Origin: Torymus aiolomorphi
Taxonomy: Eukaryota > Arthropoda > Insecta > Hymenoptera > Torymidae
Assembly: GCA_036365515.1 (NCBI GenBank)
Contig: CM070874.1
Span: forward strand, 247,012,930-247,076,929
Length of the DNA: 64,000 nucleotides
Reading direction: 5' to 3'
The notes under the pieces were generated by a model. It had not been told where the DNA came from. It saw nothing but the letters and a program-made list of their open reading frames with translations, and did no database searches. The translations under genes were made by a program, and so were the position numbers. Below are positions 1-9,700 of this stretch, in pieces. The number at the start of each line of letters is the position of its first letter. The first letter of the stretch is position 1.

Positions 1-89
1 AAAAAGCGTGTGTGCCACGAAAGCAAACGAGACAGCGAGCGAGAAACGGGCAGCCAGCCCGCCTGCCGATCGGAACCAGCGAGCGAGCG

Positions 90-176
<87 letters not shown>

Positions 177-836
177 AACTACTGTGCGAGCGACAGAGAG
201 CAAGAGAGTCGAGTGCACCGGCTGCTCCTTCTAAACGTAAGTTTTCTGCTCTCGTCTCTCGCGCTTATTGTAAAGGCTTGCACGGAAATCGCAGCGTGCA
301 ACTTTTCTGTGCCCTGTACGTGCGGGTGTGTATCAGCCCGCCATACTTTAACACCGCGCGCGAGAACAGCAGATTCGCCACGCGCCGTAACGTTCGCGCG
401 TTTGAATTTTAACTGTCGCGCACGAACTAACTGTTTGTTCTAATAGCACAGTGCGTCGTGCATGTAAAACCTAAGTGTTTTTTTTATTACAGTGTCAATT
501 CTCGTTACTCGTCGCGTTGTTATTTATACAACCCGTCCTTCTGCTGGAAACCGCCGCCTCCGCGAGAAAACGGCTCCGCCGGTCGTTTTCATATCTGAGC
601 CTAGCGGCCGTGCACTTTACTCTTCGAGCGCGCGCTTTTCACTCAGCGATCCAATTAGTTGGAAAGCGAAGTTCGCGTGCGATCTTCGCGTTGTTTTCGG
701 GATTTCAGGAGCAGATCCCCGGGCAAGTCATTTTCTTCTGACACCCACGGCACCGTCTTTCCAAGCATCGCTGGCCTGTGGCTTTTTGGAATTTTTCCCC
801 CACTAGCCATCTTGTTACAATATATATATTAGATTT
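1..836 (+). promoter_or_regulatory. CpG-rich promoter-like leader with a candidate 5'UTR intron
   Basis: This stretch is GC- and CpG-rich compared with the AT-rich DNA that follows. The open frames in it are low-complexity and I do not support them as genes. A consensus splice donor GTAAGT lies at 237-242. A pyrimidine-rich acceptor ending in CAG lies at 490-492. Together they could bound a 256-bp intron between two non-coding leader exons on the plus strand. Composition, (GA)n tract and splice signals fit the 5' end of a host gene whose body is not recognisable here. This is inference; an LTR or another CpG-rich repeat could look the same. Confidence 0.3.
93..175. repeat. (GA)n microsatellite
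   Basis: An uninterrupted GA dinucleotide run, preceded by GAGC tetramers at about 77-92. The Arg-Glu repeat protein readable across it is an artefact of the repeat. GA tracts can bind GAGA-factor-type proteins in insects, which would suit the promoter-like setting, but that is only a possibility. Confidence 0.95.
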
Positions 837-878
837 ATATATAGCTATATACATAGTGTTATACACAATAATGTATAC

Positions 879-957
879 TCGAAGAGAGAGAGAGAGAGAG
901 AGCGAGAGAGGGAGCGAGAGAGAGAGGGAGGGAGGGAGGAAGGGAGGGAGAGAGTAG
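879..957. repeat. Purine-rich GA/GGGA tract
   Basis: An imperfect purine tract of GAGA and GGGA units. The flanking DNA (837-878 and 958-1133) is AT-rich and I see nothing else in it. Confidence 0.85.
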
Positions 958-1133
958 AATATATATAACAACAACAAAATTGTGACTCTACAATAACCTC
1001 AAAATACCGTACAGTATTTTTAAATATACGTAATTAGTTAAAAAAAATATATTATGAATTTTAATCAGCTTATGGCATGAGCATACTTTTATACATAGAT
1101 AAGTAAGATATATATATAATTATCCCCCCATCC

Positions 1134-1375
1134 GTTTATGGAGCCCATCCCTGTATATTAGTACCTACAGCCCAGAGATCCCTATGGCAAGTGACTAAAG
1201 AAATAATGGACCCTGGGATTATAGACTCTAGATCGGGCTCCATAAACGCCCGAGAAAAATATTTTATGGGACCCGGGCTCCATAAAAGAAAACGGGCTCC
1301 ATAAATATGCTCATGTGTATAAAAGGGCTCCATAAATATGCTCATGTGTATAAAAGGGCTCCATAAATCTGTTAA

Positions 1376-1444
<69 letters not shown>
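1134..1444. repeat. (AT)n-flanked element 1, motif gggctccataaa
   Basis: The motif gggctccataaa occurs several times at 1235-1367. Two adjacent 31-bp units start at 1294 and 1325. An inverted copy (ttatggagccc) lies at 1136-1146. Between the inverted and direct copies is a core, gtgactaaagaaataat (1191-1207), that recurs in two other elements near 5.4 and 5.7 kb. The right flank is a (AT)n tract at 1381-1444 and a short AT tract lies on the left. The arrangement resembles a small foldback element sitting in an AT microsatellite. I recognise no known family. Confidence 0.55.
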
Positions 1445-1446
<2 letters not shown>

Positions 1447-1493
1447 CTCCCTATATTAGATAGGCGTTACTGCTATATCTGAACGCAGTCCCT

Positions 1494-1800
1494 CCACCGT
1501 CCCCTCCACCGTCCCCTCCACCGTCCCCTCCACCACCCCATCAACCGCCCTCTACCGTCCCCTCCACCGCCCCCCACCGTCTCCTCCACCATCCCCTCGA
1601 CTTACCTATTTGCTGCCCCTCCACTTTTTAACGTTAAATTCGTTCAAAAATCACGTTATTTTTTAATCTCAGTGAGACCACCGTCTCCTCTACCGCCTTC
1701 CACCGTCCCCTCCGCCGCCCTCCATCCTCCCCTCCACCGCCCTCCACCGTGCTCCACCTACCGTCCCCTCCACCATCCCCTCCACCGTCCCCTCCACCTC
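1494..1800. repeat. Minisatellite of ccctccaccgtc-type units
   Basis: Imperfect 12-bp units (ccctccaccgtc and variants) run through 1494-1600 and resume at 1675-1800, separated by about 75 bp of non-repetitive AT-rich sequence. The strand bias is strong, with pyrimidines on the plus strand. No coding role is evident. Confidence 0.85.
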
Positions 1801-2578
1801 TGGACTACTATCGGACTATTGTTTTTTATGAAATTCGAAAAACCATGAAAGAGAAAACTGTCACTAAATCTTCGAATTCGAACATTTAAAAAACTCAAAA
1901 ATATACTAATTATTATTAGAACCAACATAGACAATTATGTTTTCAACTATTACCACATTTCGCACATTTGGAACAGCTTTCCACACCACCACTGAGGTAC
2001 TGTTATAGACGCGTTGAATTTTTGATTATATATAAGAAATAATAATAATTATATATATGATTTTGGGACATACCGAAATCATATAGAATTACACAATAAT
2101 TTTTTATATAATGAGCCTAAACACAACCATGGAATTCATCGCCAGTAGCCCCAAAAACCATGAGAGTCATCCCTCCGTAATCCTTCTTGACTCCAACCTA
2201 GCCCTTCCTTCCTCCACCACGTAAGATGTGAATTAATTTTCATTACTTATTATTGTAATTTCTTTAAAACAAAAATTGTGCAAAGTTTAAAATATAATGA
2301 AAATTAATTCGCATCTTTATTATATTTAATAAACAAATATTTCACATTAATATATTAAATAATTATGAAATATTTATTTATTAAATGTACAACAATATTC
2401 AGATTATTTATGATATTAAACTTATGAGAAGATACAACATGTCTTATATTTTCACAAAGGGTAATATTTTAATTAAAATGATTATTGTTACAAATTCCTT
2501 GAGCTTAGGAGAAATTGAGATCATATACAAATACGACATAAATTTTCACTCATCAAATCTTATAGTGTAAATTATAGA
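1801..2578. repeat. AT-rich spacer with a 23-bp inverted repeat
   Basis: Mostly featureless AT-rich DNA. The one structure I see is an inverted repeat with 23-bp arms at 2223-2245 and 2295-2317 (one mismatch), around a 49-bp loop. It lies just outside the 3' side of the minus-strand Helitron remnant. It may be part of that element's end or a separate small hairpin. Confidence 0.5.
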
Positions 2579-4024
2579 TTAAATTTCAAGAATTTCTTTC
2601 CATACAATGTTATCTATTATTAAAGAATTTTCTGAACAATTTTCAATAAATATATTGTTAGGATTTTTACATCGGGATAAAGCAACATATAACTGACCAT
2701 GTGAAAATAGTGATCGTCTAATAAAAATTCCAATAGAATCAAAACTCTGTCCTTGACATTTATTTATTGTCATGGCAAAAGCTAATACAATTGGAAATTG
2801 TTTACGGTAAAGAATAAAAGGAAATGAAGATGAATCTGCAGTATTTAATGTTATTCGTGGAATAAAAACCTCTTCACCAATTCTTTCGCCTGTAATTAGT
2901 TCTGCCTTAACATTATGAGCATATAATCCAGTTATTCTTAGACGTGTACCATTACACATTCCTTGTACAATACTTATATTTCTAATTAACATAACAATAG
3001 CATTTACTTTCAATTTTAATTCATGAGGTGGAAGCCTTTCTCTAATATTGTTAAGCATTTCAATTGGATAATTTAAATGAATATTTTCGTCTTTTTGATC
3101 AACTCCTTTATGAGTTGCGTAATCTAAACTATAATACATATGTACTTTTTTATTCAATAATTCTAAAACTTTATTATTAATAATTTTAGTATCTTTATTA
3201 TGAGCGGTTAAGATTACACGATCTATTGAAGTTTTAACAATAATGTTACTATACATTTCTTTACAAATATTATTCGTTTTCCATTTATTTGGAATAATAA
3301 ATGGATTAATTTTTCCTTCACCCAATTCTAACAATAGTGAAGCAAATTCTTTATTTTCCAAACGAATATTTTGATTTAATTTTAAAACTTTAAAAAGAGA
3401 CCATAACGCAGAAAATTTAATTGTTTCTTCAATTATACTATTTTTGTGACCACATTTCATAACTGGAAGAATTTGCCGAAAATCACCTCCTAATATGATC
3501 AATTTTCCACCAAATGGAATATCATTAAAACATACATCTCTTAGTTTGATCAATTATTTCTAAAGCCTTTTTTGGAATCATTGATGCTTCGTCCCAAATA
3601 ATAATATCAACTTCTCTCAATTTATTTTATCCGATTCAAATTTTAAAAAAGCAGTTTCAATACTGTTTAAATCTAAAGGAAGTCTAAAAGTACGATGACT
3701 TGTCATTCCTTTAGGTAATAATATAGAAGCGATTCCAGTCCAAGCCATAGATAAAGTTTTTTTGTTCAAAGATATATAATAATGTATTAATGTTTTGTAT
3801 AAGAAAGTTTTACTTGAACCTCCAGGGCCGTCAATATAATAAATTTTATATTCACTGTTTACTATTTCATTAAAAATTGATTTTTGATCATTAGTTAACT
3901 GATCAAACAAAATATCAAAAATATTCTTACTGTGTGTTATATTTTCAGAATTTTCTTCAATACTATTAATTACTGTTGGTTCAGGTAAACTGAAATTTTT
4001 ACAACTTTTATCTTCAGTTTCCAA
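2579..4024 (-). pseudogene. Helitron Pif1-like helicase domain, broken
   Basis: This is the C-terminal helicase half of a Helitron RepHel protein, a Pif1-family SF1 helicase used in rolling-circle transposition. Readable motifs, in order, are a Walker A-like IDGPGGSSKTFLYKT (near 3810-3850), a DEAS Walker B motif in another frame (near 3570-3600), GGDFRQILPV (motif III, near 3470-3500) and VALSRCKNPNNIF (motif VI, near 2650-2690). Two frameshifts, near 3545 and 3615, break the reading frame. The Walker A loop reads GGSSKT where the usual form is GGTGKT, so two residues are changed, which would probably abolish ATP binding. It continues the same protein as the fragment at 4100-5201. It is a dead copy. 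Confidence 0.85.
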
Positions 4025-4099
4025 TATACTTTGAATATGCGATAGAGCATTATTTTCTGCATTTTCTTTAAAATCTTCAGAAAAAAAATGTTTAAATTT

Positions 4100-5201
4100 T
4101 TACCAAATCAAATTACCTTGAATGTTTTCTGCTAAAATGAACCATGCAAAAAATTTACGTAATTGAAATGGAAGCATTACATTAGTAGCTTCTTCAAAAA
4201 TAACGTAAATTTGTGAATCATCTTCTATAAGACCCATAGCAAGTGTTGCCGCTTTGTAAGTTTCATATGTAATATTATTAAAAGTTCGTATATCTTTAAA
4301 AGAAGTAGCACCTTTTACATGATTTAGTAATAATTTGAGAAAAAATCTTTCATTATCTTTTGGTGATACAATATTTAATCGACCAATGGCTTCAAATTTT
4401 TGTGACCGTTCTCTTTTTTCCATGATTTGGATTTAAAAACATAATATAGAGGTATTTCAACATATTTGATATTTCTAGCCGTTTTATCTGTTTTATTTAA
4501 TTTAAACCACGCCGTTAAAGTAGTTTCTGTATTACACAAAGCTTGAGATTCTTTATTCTCTTCAAAAATAATTTTTTGTTGATGCTCTGTGTGTACAGCT
4601 AACCGCATAATGGTATGACTTCTGCCGCATAAAGGAAATTCTTGTAAACGCGGCTTGTACATGCGGCTTCCATCGGACTTAGATATCTACCATCTATAAA
4701 TTGTGAAATTTCATCATATATTATCGGATTTTGTTCATCATTTTCTTTATTTACTTTTTGTATTTTAGATAATGCTCTATCGCCACCTTTATGAATATAG
4801 TCAAACATATATTTAATACTATGAATTGATGCACAATATTCCACATTAATATGACATTTATATTTTTTTAGTAGAAAACTGTTATATGGAACTACCATTC
4901 TATTATCAACGGAAATAATATGGCTACTTTTGGTTCTATATGAATGATTATCACAAGAATTATCTTTTCTTTGATATTCTGGATGACCATTTTTTTTCAA
5001 AATTGTTGTATCGCGAAACTGTTTAGGAAATTTTTTTTTGCAAATAGATTGATCGTCAATAAGACAAGATGATTGACTTGTATTAGGTCCATGCAACATA
5101 TGTTTGATTACTAATTTCATTGCTCTGAAGCAATTATAAAGAACATAAATAGTATATCCTTTACCTTTGATTCGTCTTAAGTCCGATATTTTACCCATCA
5201 A
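4100..5201 (-). pseudogene. Helitron Rep-to-helicase linker region, broken
   Basis: Three overlapping open pieces in different frames (5201-4599, 4662-4375, 4423-4100) carry the conserved Helitron region after the Rep nickase. Recognisable stretches are HGPNTSQSSCLIDDQSICKK, KKFPKQFRDTT, VVPYNSFLLKKYKCHINVEY and KYMFDYIHKGGDRA. The HUH nickase motif and catalytic tyrosines, which should lie upstream, are not seen, so the copy is 5'-truncated at about 5200. Frameshifts near 4600 and 4400 break it. It leads directly into the helicase remnant. The upstream truncation coincides with the hairpin at 5290 and an (AT)n tract. Confidence 0.8.
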
Positions 5202-5289
5202 AATTTCATATTGTCAAAATTTGATAGTTTCATACTTCATTATTATAAAATTTCTCTCTGAAAATGGGCGTTGGTGAGCGGAGCGAGCA

Positions 5290-5304
5290 GGGGGCGAAGC
5301 CCCC

Positions 5305-5308
<4 letters not shown>
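5290..5308 (+). repeat. GC hairpin followed by CTAA, Helitron-3'-end-like
   Basis: A perfect 6-bp stem (gggggc/gccccc) with a GAA loop spans 5290-5304. It is followed by CTAA (5305-5308) and then T. A GC hairpin just before CTRR is the classical Helitron 3' end. However, the helicase next to it is on the opposite strand, so this is either the 3' end of a second Helitron in plus orientation or a Helentron-type 5' structure. The GC-rich gagcggagcgagc leader at about 5274-5288 belongs to the same terminus. Confidence 0.5.
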
Positions 5309-5374
<66 letters not shown>

Positions 5375-5598
5375 GCTAGTAAGTTTGAGGAGCTCAACCC
5401 CGGTCGGTCAGAGTGGCTAAAGAAATAATAACCCTCAGGTTACCGACTCTAGACAAATAGACTCTAGAAAACCCCTCAAACTTCCGCTCGGATGCTGAAT
5501 ATATAGATTGGAAGTTTGAGGAGGCTCCTCAAACTTCCCATAACCCCTCAAACTTCCAAGCGGGTGCTGAATATAATCCTCAAACTTCCAGAATTTCA

Positions 5599-5641
<43 letters not shown>
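5309..5641. repeat. (AT)n-flanked element 2, motif cctcaaacttcc
   Basis: It is bounded by (AT)n tracts at about 5309-5372 and 5602-5641. The motif cctcaaacttcc appears at least five times and its inverse ggaagtttgagg appears twice. Near the left end is the core gtggctaaagaaataat (5413-5429), one mismatch from the core of element 1. The sequence around the core (ccctcaggttaccgactctag) parallels element 1 (ccctgggattatagactctag). Confidence 0.55.
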
Positions 5642-5645
<4 letters not shown>

Positions 5646-5853
5646 CGCTAGTTATGCAGACACTTTCCGAAATTTAAATAGACTTATGCAGACAGAGACC
5701 GACTTATGCGGACGTCAGCATAAGTAGAGGGATTATTTCTTTAGTCACGCTAGACTTGTGCAGACACTTGTATAAACGGTACTACACTTATGCAGACAGG
5801 TCACGTGGTCTTATACATTGGTGTCAGCATAAGTCGATGTTCATATGATTATA

Positions 5854-5950
<97 letters not shown>
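5642..5950. repeat. (AT)n-flanked element 3, motif tatgcagac
   Basis: The motif cttatgcagac and variants recurs at 5653-5800 with inverted forms (gtcagcataag). The shared core lies in inverse orientation at 5732-5748 (attatttctttagtcac). A long (AT)n tract closes the right side (about 5855-5950), and the AT tract of element 2 closes the left. Confidence 0.55.
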
Positions 5951-5952
<2 letters not shown>

Positions 5953-6099
5953 TGTAAAAAAAATAACTATAACTTTAAAAAAATAAAAAAAATAGATACT
6001 TTGTGAACATTTTTTTTCATTTTCAGATTATAGAATTCTCACAGACTGACCTCTGGAACTGATTCTTATAGAAGAAACAGCACCAGTAATAATGACAGT

Positions 6100-6838
6100 A
6101 GCTTCTCATTACATCGAAAACGTCTTCATAGGCTACAAGTAATACGATTAGAAAGACTTTTAGGAGGTGGGATAGAAATAGGATCTATTAAAGAAATCTT
6201 TGGAGAATTTAGAACTGGAAAATCACAGCTTTGTCACACTTTAGCCGTTAACTGCCAACTACCTATTGTTATGGGTGGTGCAGAGGCTAAGTCCATATAC
6301 ATTGATACTGAACGTACTTTCGGACCTGAAAGATTAATTACTGTAGTTGAAAGATATAGTATCAGTGGGGATAGTGTACTTGACAATGTTGCAACTATCC
6401 GTGCATACAACTCTGACCACCAAACTCAGCTTCTGATAAAAGCCAATGGTATGATGGTAGAATCTAGATATGGGCTACTGATAGTAGACAGTGTTGCTGC
6501 ATTATACAGGACCAATTTTGCTGGATGAGGAGAATTGGCAGCTCGCCAAATGCATTTAGCCAAGTTTCTTCGATTATTGCTTAGATTAGCTGATGAATTT
6601 GGCTGTGCAGTGGTTATCACTAATCAAGTGGTAGCTCAAGTGGATGGTGCAGCTAGTATGTTTGGAGGTGATCAAAACTATTAGCGGCAATATTATTACC
6701 CATATAAGTACAACTAGACTTTATTTACGTAAAGGAAGAGGTGAAACAAGGATATGCAAAATTTACGATTCATGCTTACCTGAAAGTGAAGCTACATTTG
6801 CGATAAATGCTGATGGAATTAGTGATGTTAAAGAATAG
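6100..6838 (+). pseudogene. RAD51: RAD51 recombinase pseudogene
   Basis: The reading matches the ATPase core of the eukaryotic strand-exchange protein RAD51 from just before the Walker A region to the C-terminus. Landmarks are [20 protein letters not shown] (Walker A, about 6166-6225), [18 protein letters not shown] (Walker B, about 6472-6528), [20 protein letters not shown] and [20 protein letters not shown] near the end. An in-frame TGA (6526-6528) replaces a conserved Arg codon, a typical CpG-decay change. A frameshift lies near 6675. A proline codon is missing near 6773. About four residues are missing before the Walker A region. The N-terminal helix-hairpin-helix domain is absent. The span has no introns, which suggests a retrocopy, although an acceptor-like ttttcag at about 6020-6026 is noted. 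It is not functional. Confidence 0.85.
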
Positions 6839-6980
6839 TATTATTATAGTATTGTAAGTATTATTAATTTTATGAATTACATTTATTATTTCAGACTCAG
6901 GCTCTATTCCGTTTTTTACTTGAAATGCAAATCCAACTTGAAAAAGATATTAACATAAAAACAAACACACTAATATATTC
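6839..6980. other. Spacer after the RAD51 pseudogene
   Basis: AT-rich sequence with no clear poly(A) tail. I see no feature I can support. Confidence 0.4.
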
Positions 6981-7250
6981 TAGTAGATAAGCTATGCCGC
7001 TTCTGCAGTCATGTCGTTTCTGGAGTTAGTATACATTCTGCAGTCAAGCTTGACTACAGAACTGCGGACAGCTGATTGACTGCAGAAAGTATACTGACTC
7101 GGCGGCTCCAGAATCGGCGACTCAAGAAGCGACGCGAGCGCCCTGCGGCTTTGCAGCGCGCGGTCAGTGGCGACCGATCTGCAGCTGAACAATAATGAAA
7201 TAAAATGGAGTAAAGAAGTGTGGTGAAGCGCAGTATCATCGAGACGAATA
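6981..7250. mobile_element. End of a MITE related to the one at 22495
   Basis: The first 25 bases (from tagtagataagctatgccg) are identical to the left end of the TTAA-flanked element at 22495-23008. The next 220 bp are GC-rich, with internal ctgcag and ctccagaa inverted motifs. No matching right end is visible, so this is a truncated or rearranged copy. Confidence 0.5.
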
Positions 7251-7254
7251 TTTA

Positions 7255-7400
7255 AATAAAAAAGTTTTTCTGAAAAAAAAAATAACAAAGGATGGATTCG
7301 AACCCACAATCTTCAGATTACTGAGCAGCAATTTTACCACTCGGCGATCGTGACGTATGTATACTCATAGCTGAATTTGTATCTAACAGCACGCGCGAGG
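7255..7400 (-). mobile_element. tRNA-derived SINE-like unit, copy 1
   Basis: On the minus strand an A-box-like gccgagtggta and a B-box ggttcgaatcc are spaced as in a tRNA gene, followed by a T-rich stretch that could end Pol III transcription. The cloverleaf is poor (weak T-stem, no convincing acceptor pairing), so this is tRNA-like rather than a tRNA. The 5' flank (gtatacatacgtcac side) is shared with copy 2. Confidence 0.5.
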
Positions 7401-7439
7401 CCTCAATGTAGTCGGTAAGGTAGAACACTGTTGGTATAT

Positions 7440-7610
7440 TAATATACTTTGAAAAAAATTTTTATTAAAAAAACAATCGCCGGATCGTGGATTTGAACTC
7501 ACGATCTCTAGATTACTGAGCAGCCACCTTACCACTAAGCTATCGAGTCATATGTATACTCACAGCTGAATTTGCATCTAACTAGGCCACTGCGCGCGCA
7601 AAATACTTTA
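7440..7610 (-). mobile_element. tRNA-derived SINE-like unit, copy 2
   Basis: Same arrangement as the unit at 7255-7400: A-box-like tagcttagtggtaagg, B-box-like gagttcaaatcc, then a T-rich tail. The two share ctgctcagtaatct in the middle and about 30 bp of flank (agctgaatttgtatctaac side). They look like a tandem duplication that diverged. Confidence 0.5.
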
Positions 7611-7689
7611 CACAATTTTGAGGTTATGAAAATTTTGTATACAACATATGATTCTATGTAAAAAAGTGATATCCGCCCTATTGGAACAC

Positions 7690-7946
7690 ACCCCCCAAAA
7701 TTTCGTCCGTTTTCCGATCCAAGCGCTACTTCTCGAGATATAAGCAAAAAACCAAAATTTCTACCCCCACCACCGATTTTTGGAAATTCTGTCAACGTCG
7801 TTAGGTGTGTGAAAAGTATCCCCCCCCCCCCCGCCCAACCAGTTACACCCACAGAATTTCGTCCGTTTATCGATTTGAGCGCTCTTTCTCGAGTTATAAG
7901 CAAAAAACCAAAATTTCTACCGCCACCACCAGGTTTTCGAAAATTC
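7690..7946. repeat. Two-copy direct repeat, about 100 bp each
   Basis: Units at 7690-7790 and 7846-7946 share atttcgtccgtttt, gcgctacttctcgagatata and aaaaaaccaaaatttctacc with scattered changes. They are separated by 55 bp holding a C14-type homopolymer. No coding sequence is evident. Confidence 0.7.
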
Positions 7947-8556
7947 TTGCAATGGATAGTATGTGAAAATATGATGTTGCGCGCATTCAAATGTGTATCC
8001 CTCAGAGGCATATAAAACGCCTCGTATTCATCCAAGGCCCTGTTAGGATGGCCACGCGTGTGACAGGCCCTGAACAGGTTGCCTTAAAATTTTGATACGT
8101 GTTAAATACTTATCTAAACCTAGGCATGTGCCCTATTTTTCGAAGTATCATCCGAATAATACTTTCAAATTTGGCAGCCCCGTATACAGACAGTGTAAAT
8201 ATTCATAGGAAAATTATAAAAAATGGCCTGGTACCCGCCTGGCATCTATGTAATGAACAGACTGCCTGACTTAATTGATGTTGATTGTAGGCGCGAAAAT
8301 TTAAAATATTTAACTCACAAAATAGAAAATATAGAAAATAAGAAAATGTAGAAAATAGTTTGAGACCTTGAAATGTGGTATTATAAAAATAATACTGATA
8401 TTCTTTTACGATTACTCCAACATTTTTGCATCTTAGCATTCCCAGAAGTTTAAATTTAGAAAGGAAATGTAACTAAATGTATTAAAATATATAAAGTGCG
8501 CTTGATTTCAGCTAGTTCAAGGTGTGACTCTATGACACAAAAAAAGTGTTACTATA
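7947..8556. other. Unassigned spacer
   Basis: No gene, repeat end or RNA signature that I can support. Moderate AT richness. Confidence 0.4.
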
Positions 8557-9096
8557 TGTTAGTATATGTGTGTGATTGTGTATCGGCTGTGTGTGAACAC
8601 AACAGGCTATCTACAATTCTTCTCCCCTACATCTCTCCGCGATAGTCCTCGTGTGCGCGCGCCCTCCCATCGCTGGCGCGCGCATACCCCTCTCTCCACT
8701 GGTGCGCGTGTCCCTCGTCATTCGCGCCCAAGGCCTGATAGATACCTGACTATAAATAATTAATTATTATTAATTATTGATAAGTATATGTCGATGGTGG
8801 AAGCAGGAATCCAGGACACAAATGAGTATACACACACACACGGAGCATTAAAGTATAAAAAGTAATTTATTAGAACTACAGATCACTCGACACTTGCTAA
8901 TCAATAAAACACAGATATAAATATAAGTATAAGTAAAAGTATAATCTGACTCGGACGCGATGTCACTTGCTTCAGCTCTCGTAGAGCACTGACTGGCCCT
9001 CCGCACAGAGCCGTGCTCAGTAATTAAAGGGGGCGCTAGAGTAGATATGAGATGACGAGTGCGGCAGCGGCTTAAGAGGATCCGCAATTCTAACAC
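8557..9096 (-). mobile_element. copia-type 3' LTR (outer boundary uncertain)
   Basis: On the minus strand a polypurine tract (ggaagggag, 9105-9097) directly precedes TGTTAGAATTGCGG at 9096. That is the expected start of a 3' LTR, downstream of the copia RNase H. A poly(A) signal AATAAA is near 8865 on the minus strand. A mirrored TGTTAG on the plus strand at 8557 would give a 540-bp LTR with TGTTAG...CTAACA ends. A shorter end near 8791 (…CA) is also possible. I found no matching 5' LTR in the window. Confidence 0.45.
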
Positions 9097-9249
9097 TCCC
9101 TTCCGGGTACCTTAAGCCACGCTGCCCTTCAAATCCTTATTTGTTGTCTGCAACATAGAAAAACACTATAAACAAAATGAAATGATAATTCTAAAATTAA
9201 AATTAGTCCAGCTGATTTTATGCAATTCAAATTACATGTATAAGCCGTC

Positions 9250-9700
9250 GCTTAACGCATTCTCTCACATGATGCTCTATTACATCGGTCATATGTCGCA
9301 ATTCATTTCCGTCGCCCGCTTTAACATTTGATTTAGCTGATCGATTATCGCACCATAAAATAATCAACGTAAACTCTCTGGATAGCACATTTTAGGGAAT
9401 TATGTATGGAGATCAATTCTTTACTACAGTCGCTCATTAATACATATTCCGCTAGACACATTGCGTGTCCTTCAAGCAATGGCATCTCCAAGAAGTTTAA
9501 TGATATAGCCGCTCGTTGTCAGAGAACTTTCACGGTCGCCAAAACTCGCATCCGAATAACTTTTGAGAATGTTGCTTTTCTCAAGATAATTCAAGCCTAC
9601 AGCTTTAGTACCCTTAAGGTATCTGAACATTCGTATCACTCCTCGCCAGTCGCTGTCGGTAGAATGATTTGGTGCCTGCTTAATACGTTAACCGCATAAG
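9250..9700 (-). pseudogene. copia RNase H domain remnant
   Basis: The minus strand reads the end of copia Pol. Recognisable stretches are VNVLSRHQI and MFRYLKGTKAVGLNY (linker), followed by SYSDASFGDRESSLTTSGYI, the copia RNase H start with its first Asp and the usual ST-SGY. Stops and frameshifts follow before the LTR. It directly continues the RT fragment and is decayed. Confidence 0.7.

Noticed and set aside
8..443. Arg-Glu repeat proteins in three frames
   Set aside because: They are translations of the (GA)n tract with no flanking coding signal.
7801..8015. A plus-strand ORF starting in a C homopolymer
   Set aside because: It crosses a two-copy non-coding repeat and has no domain.
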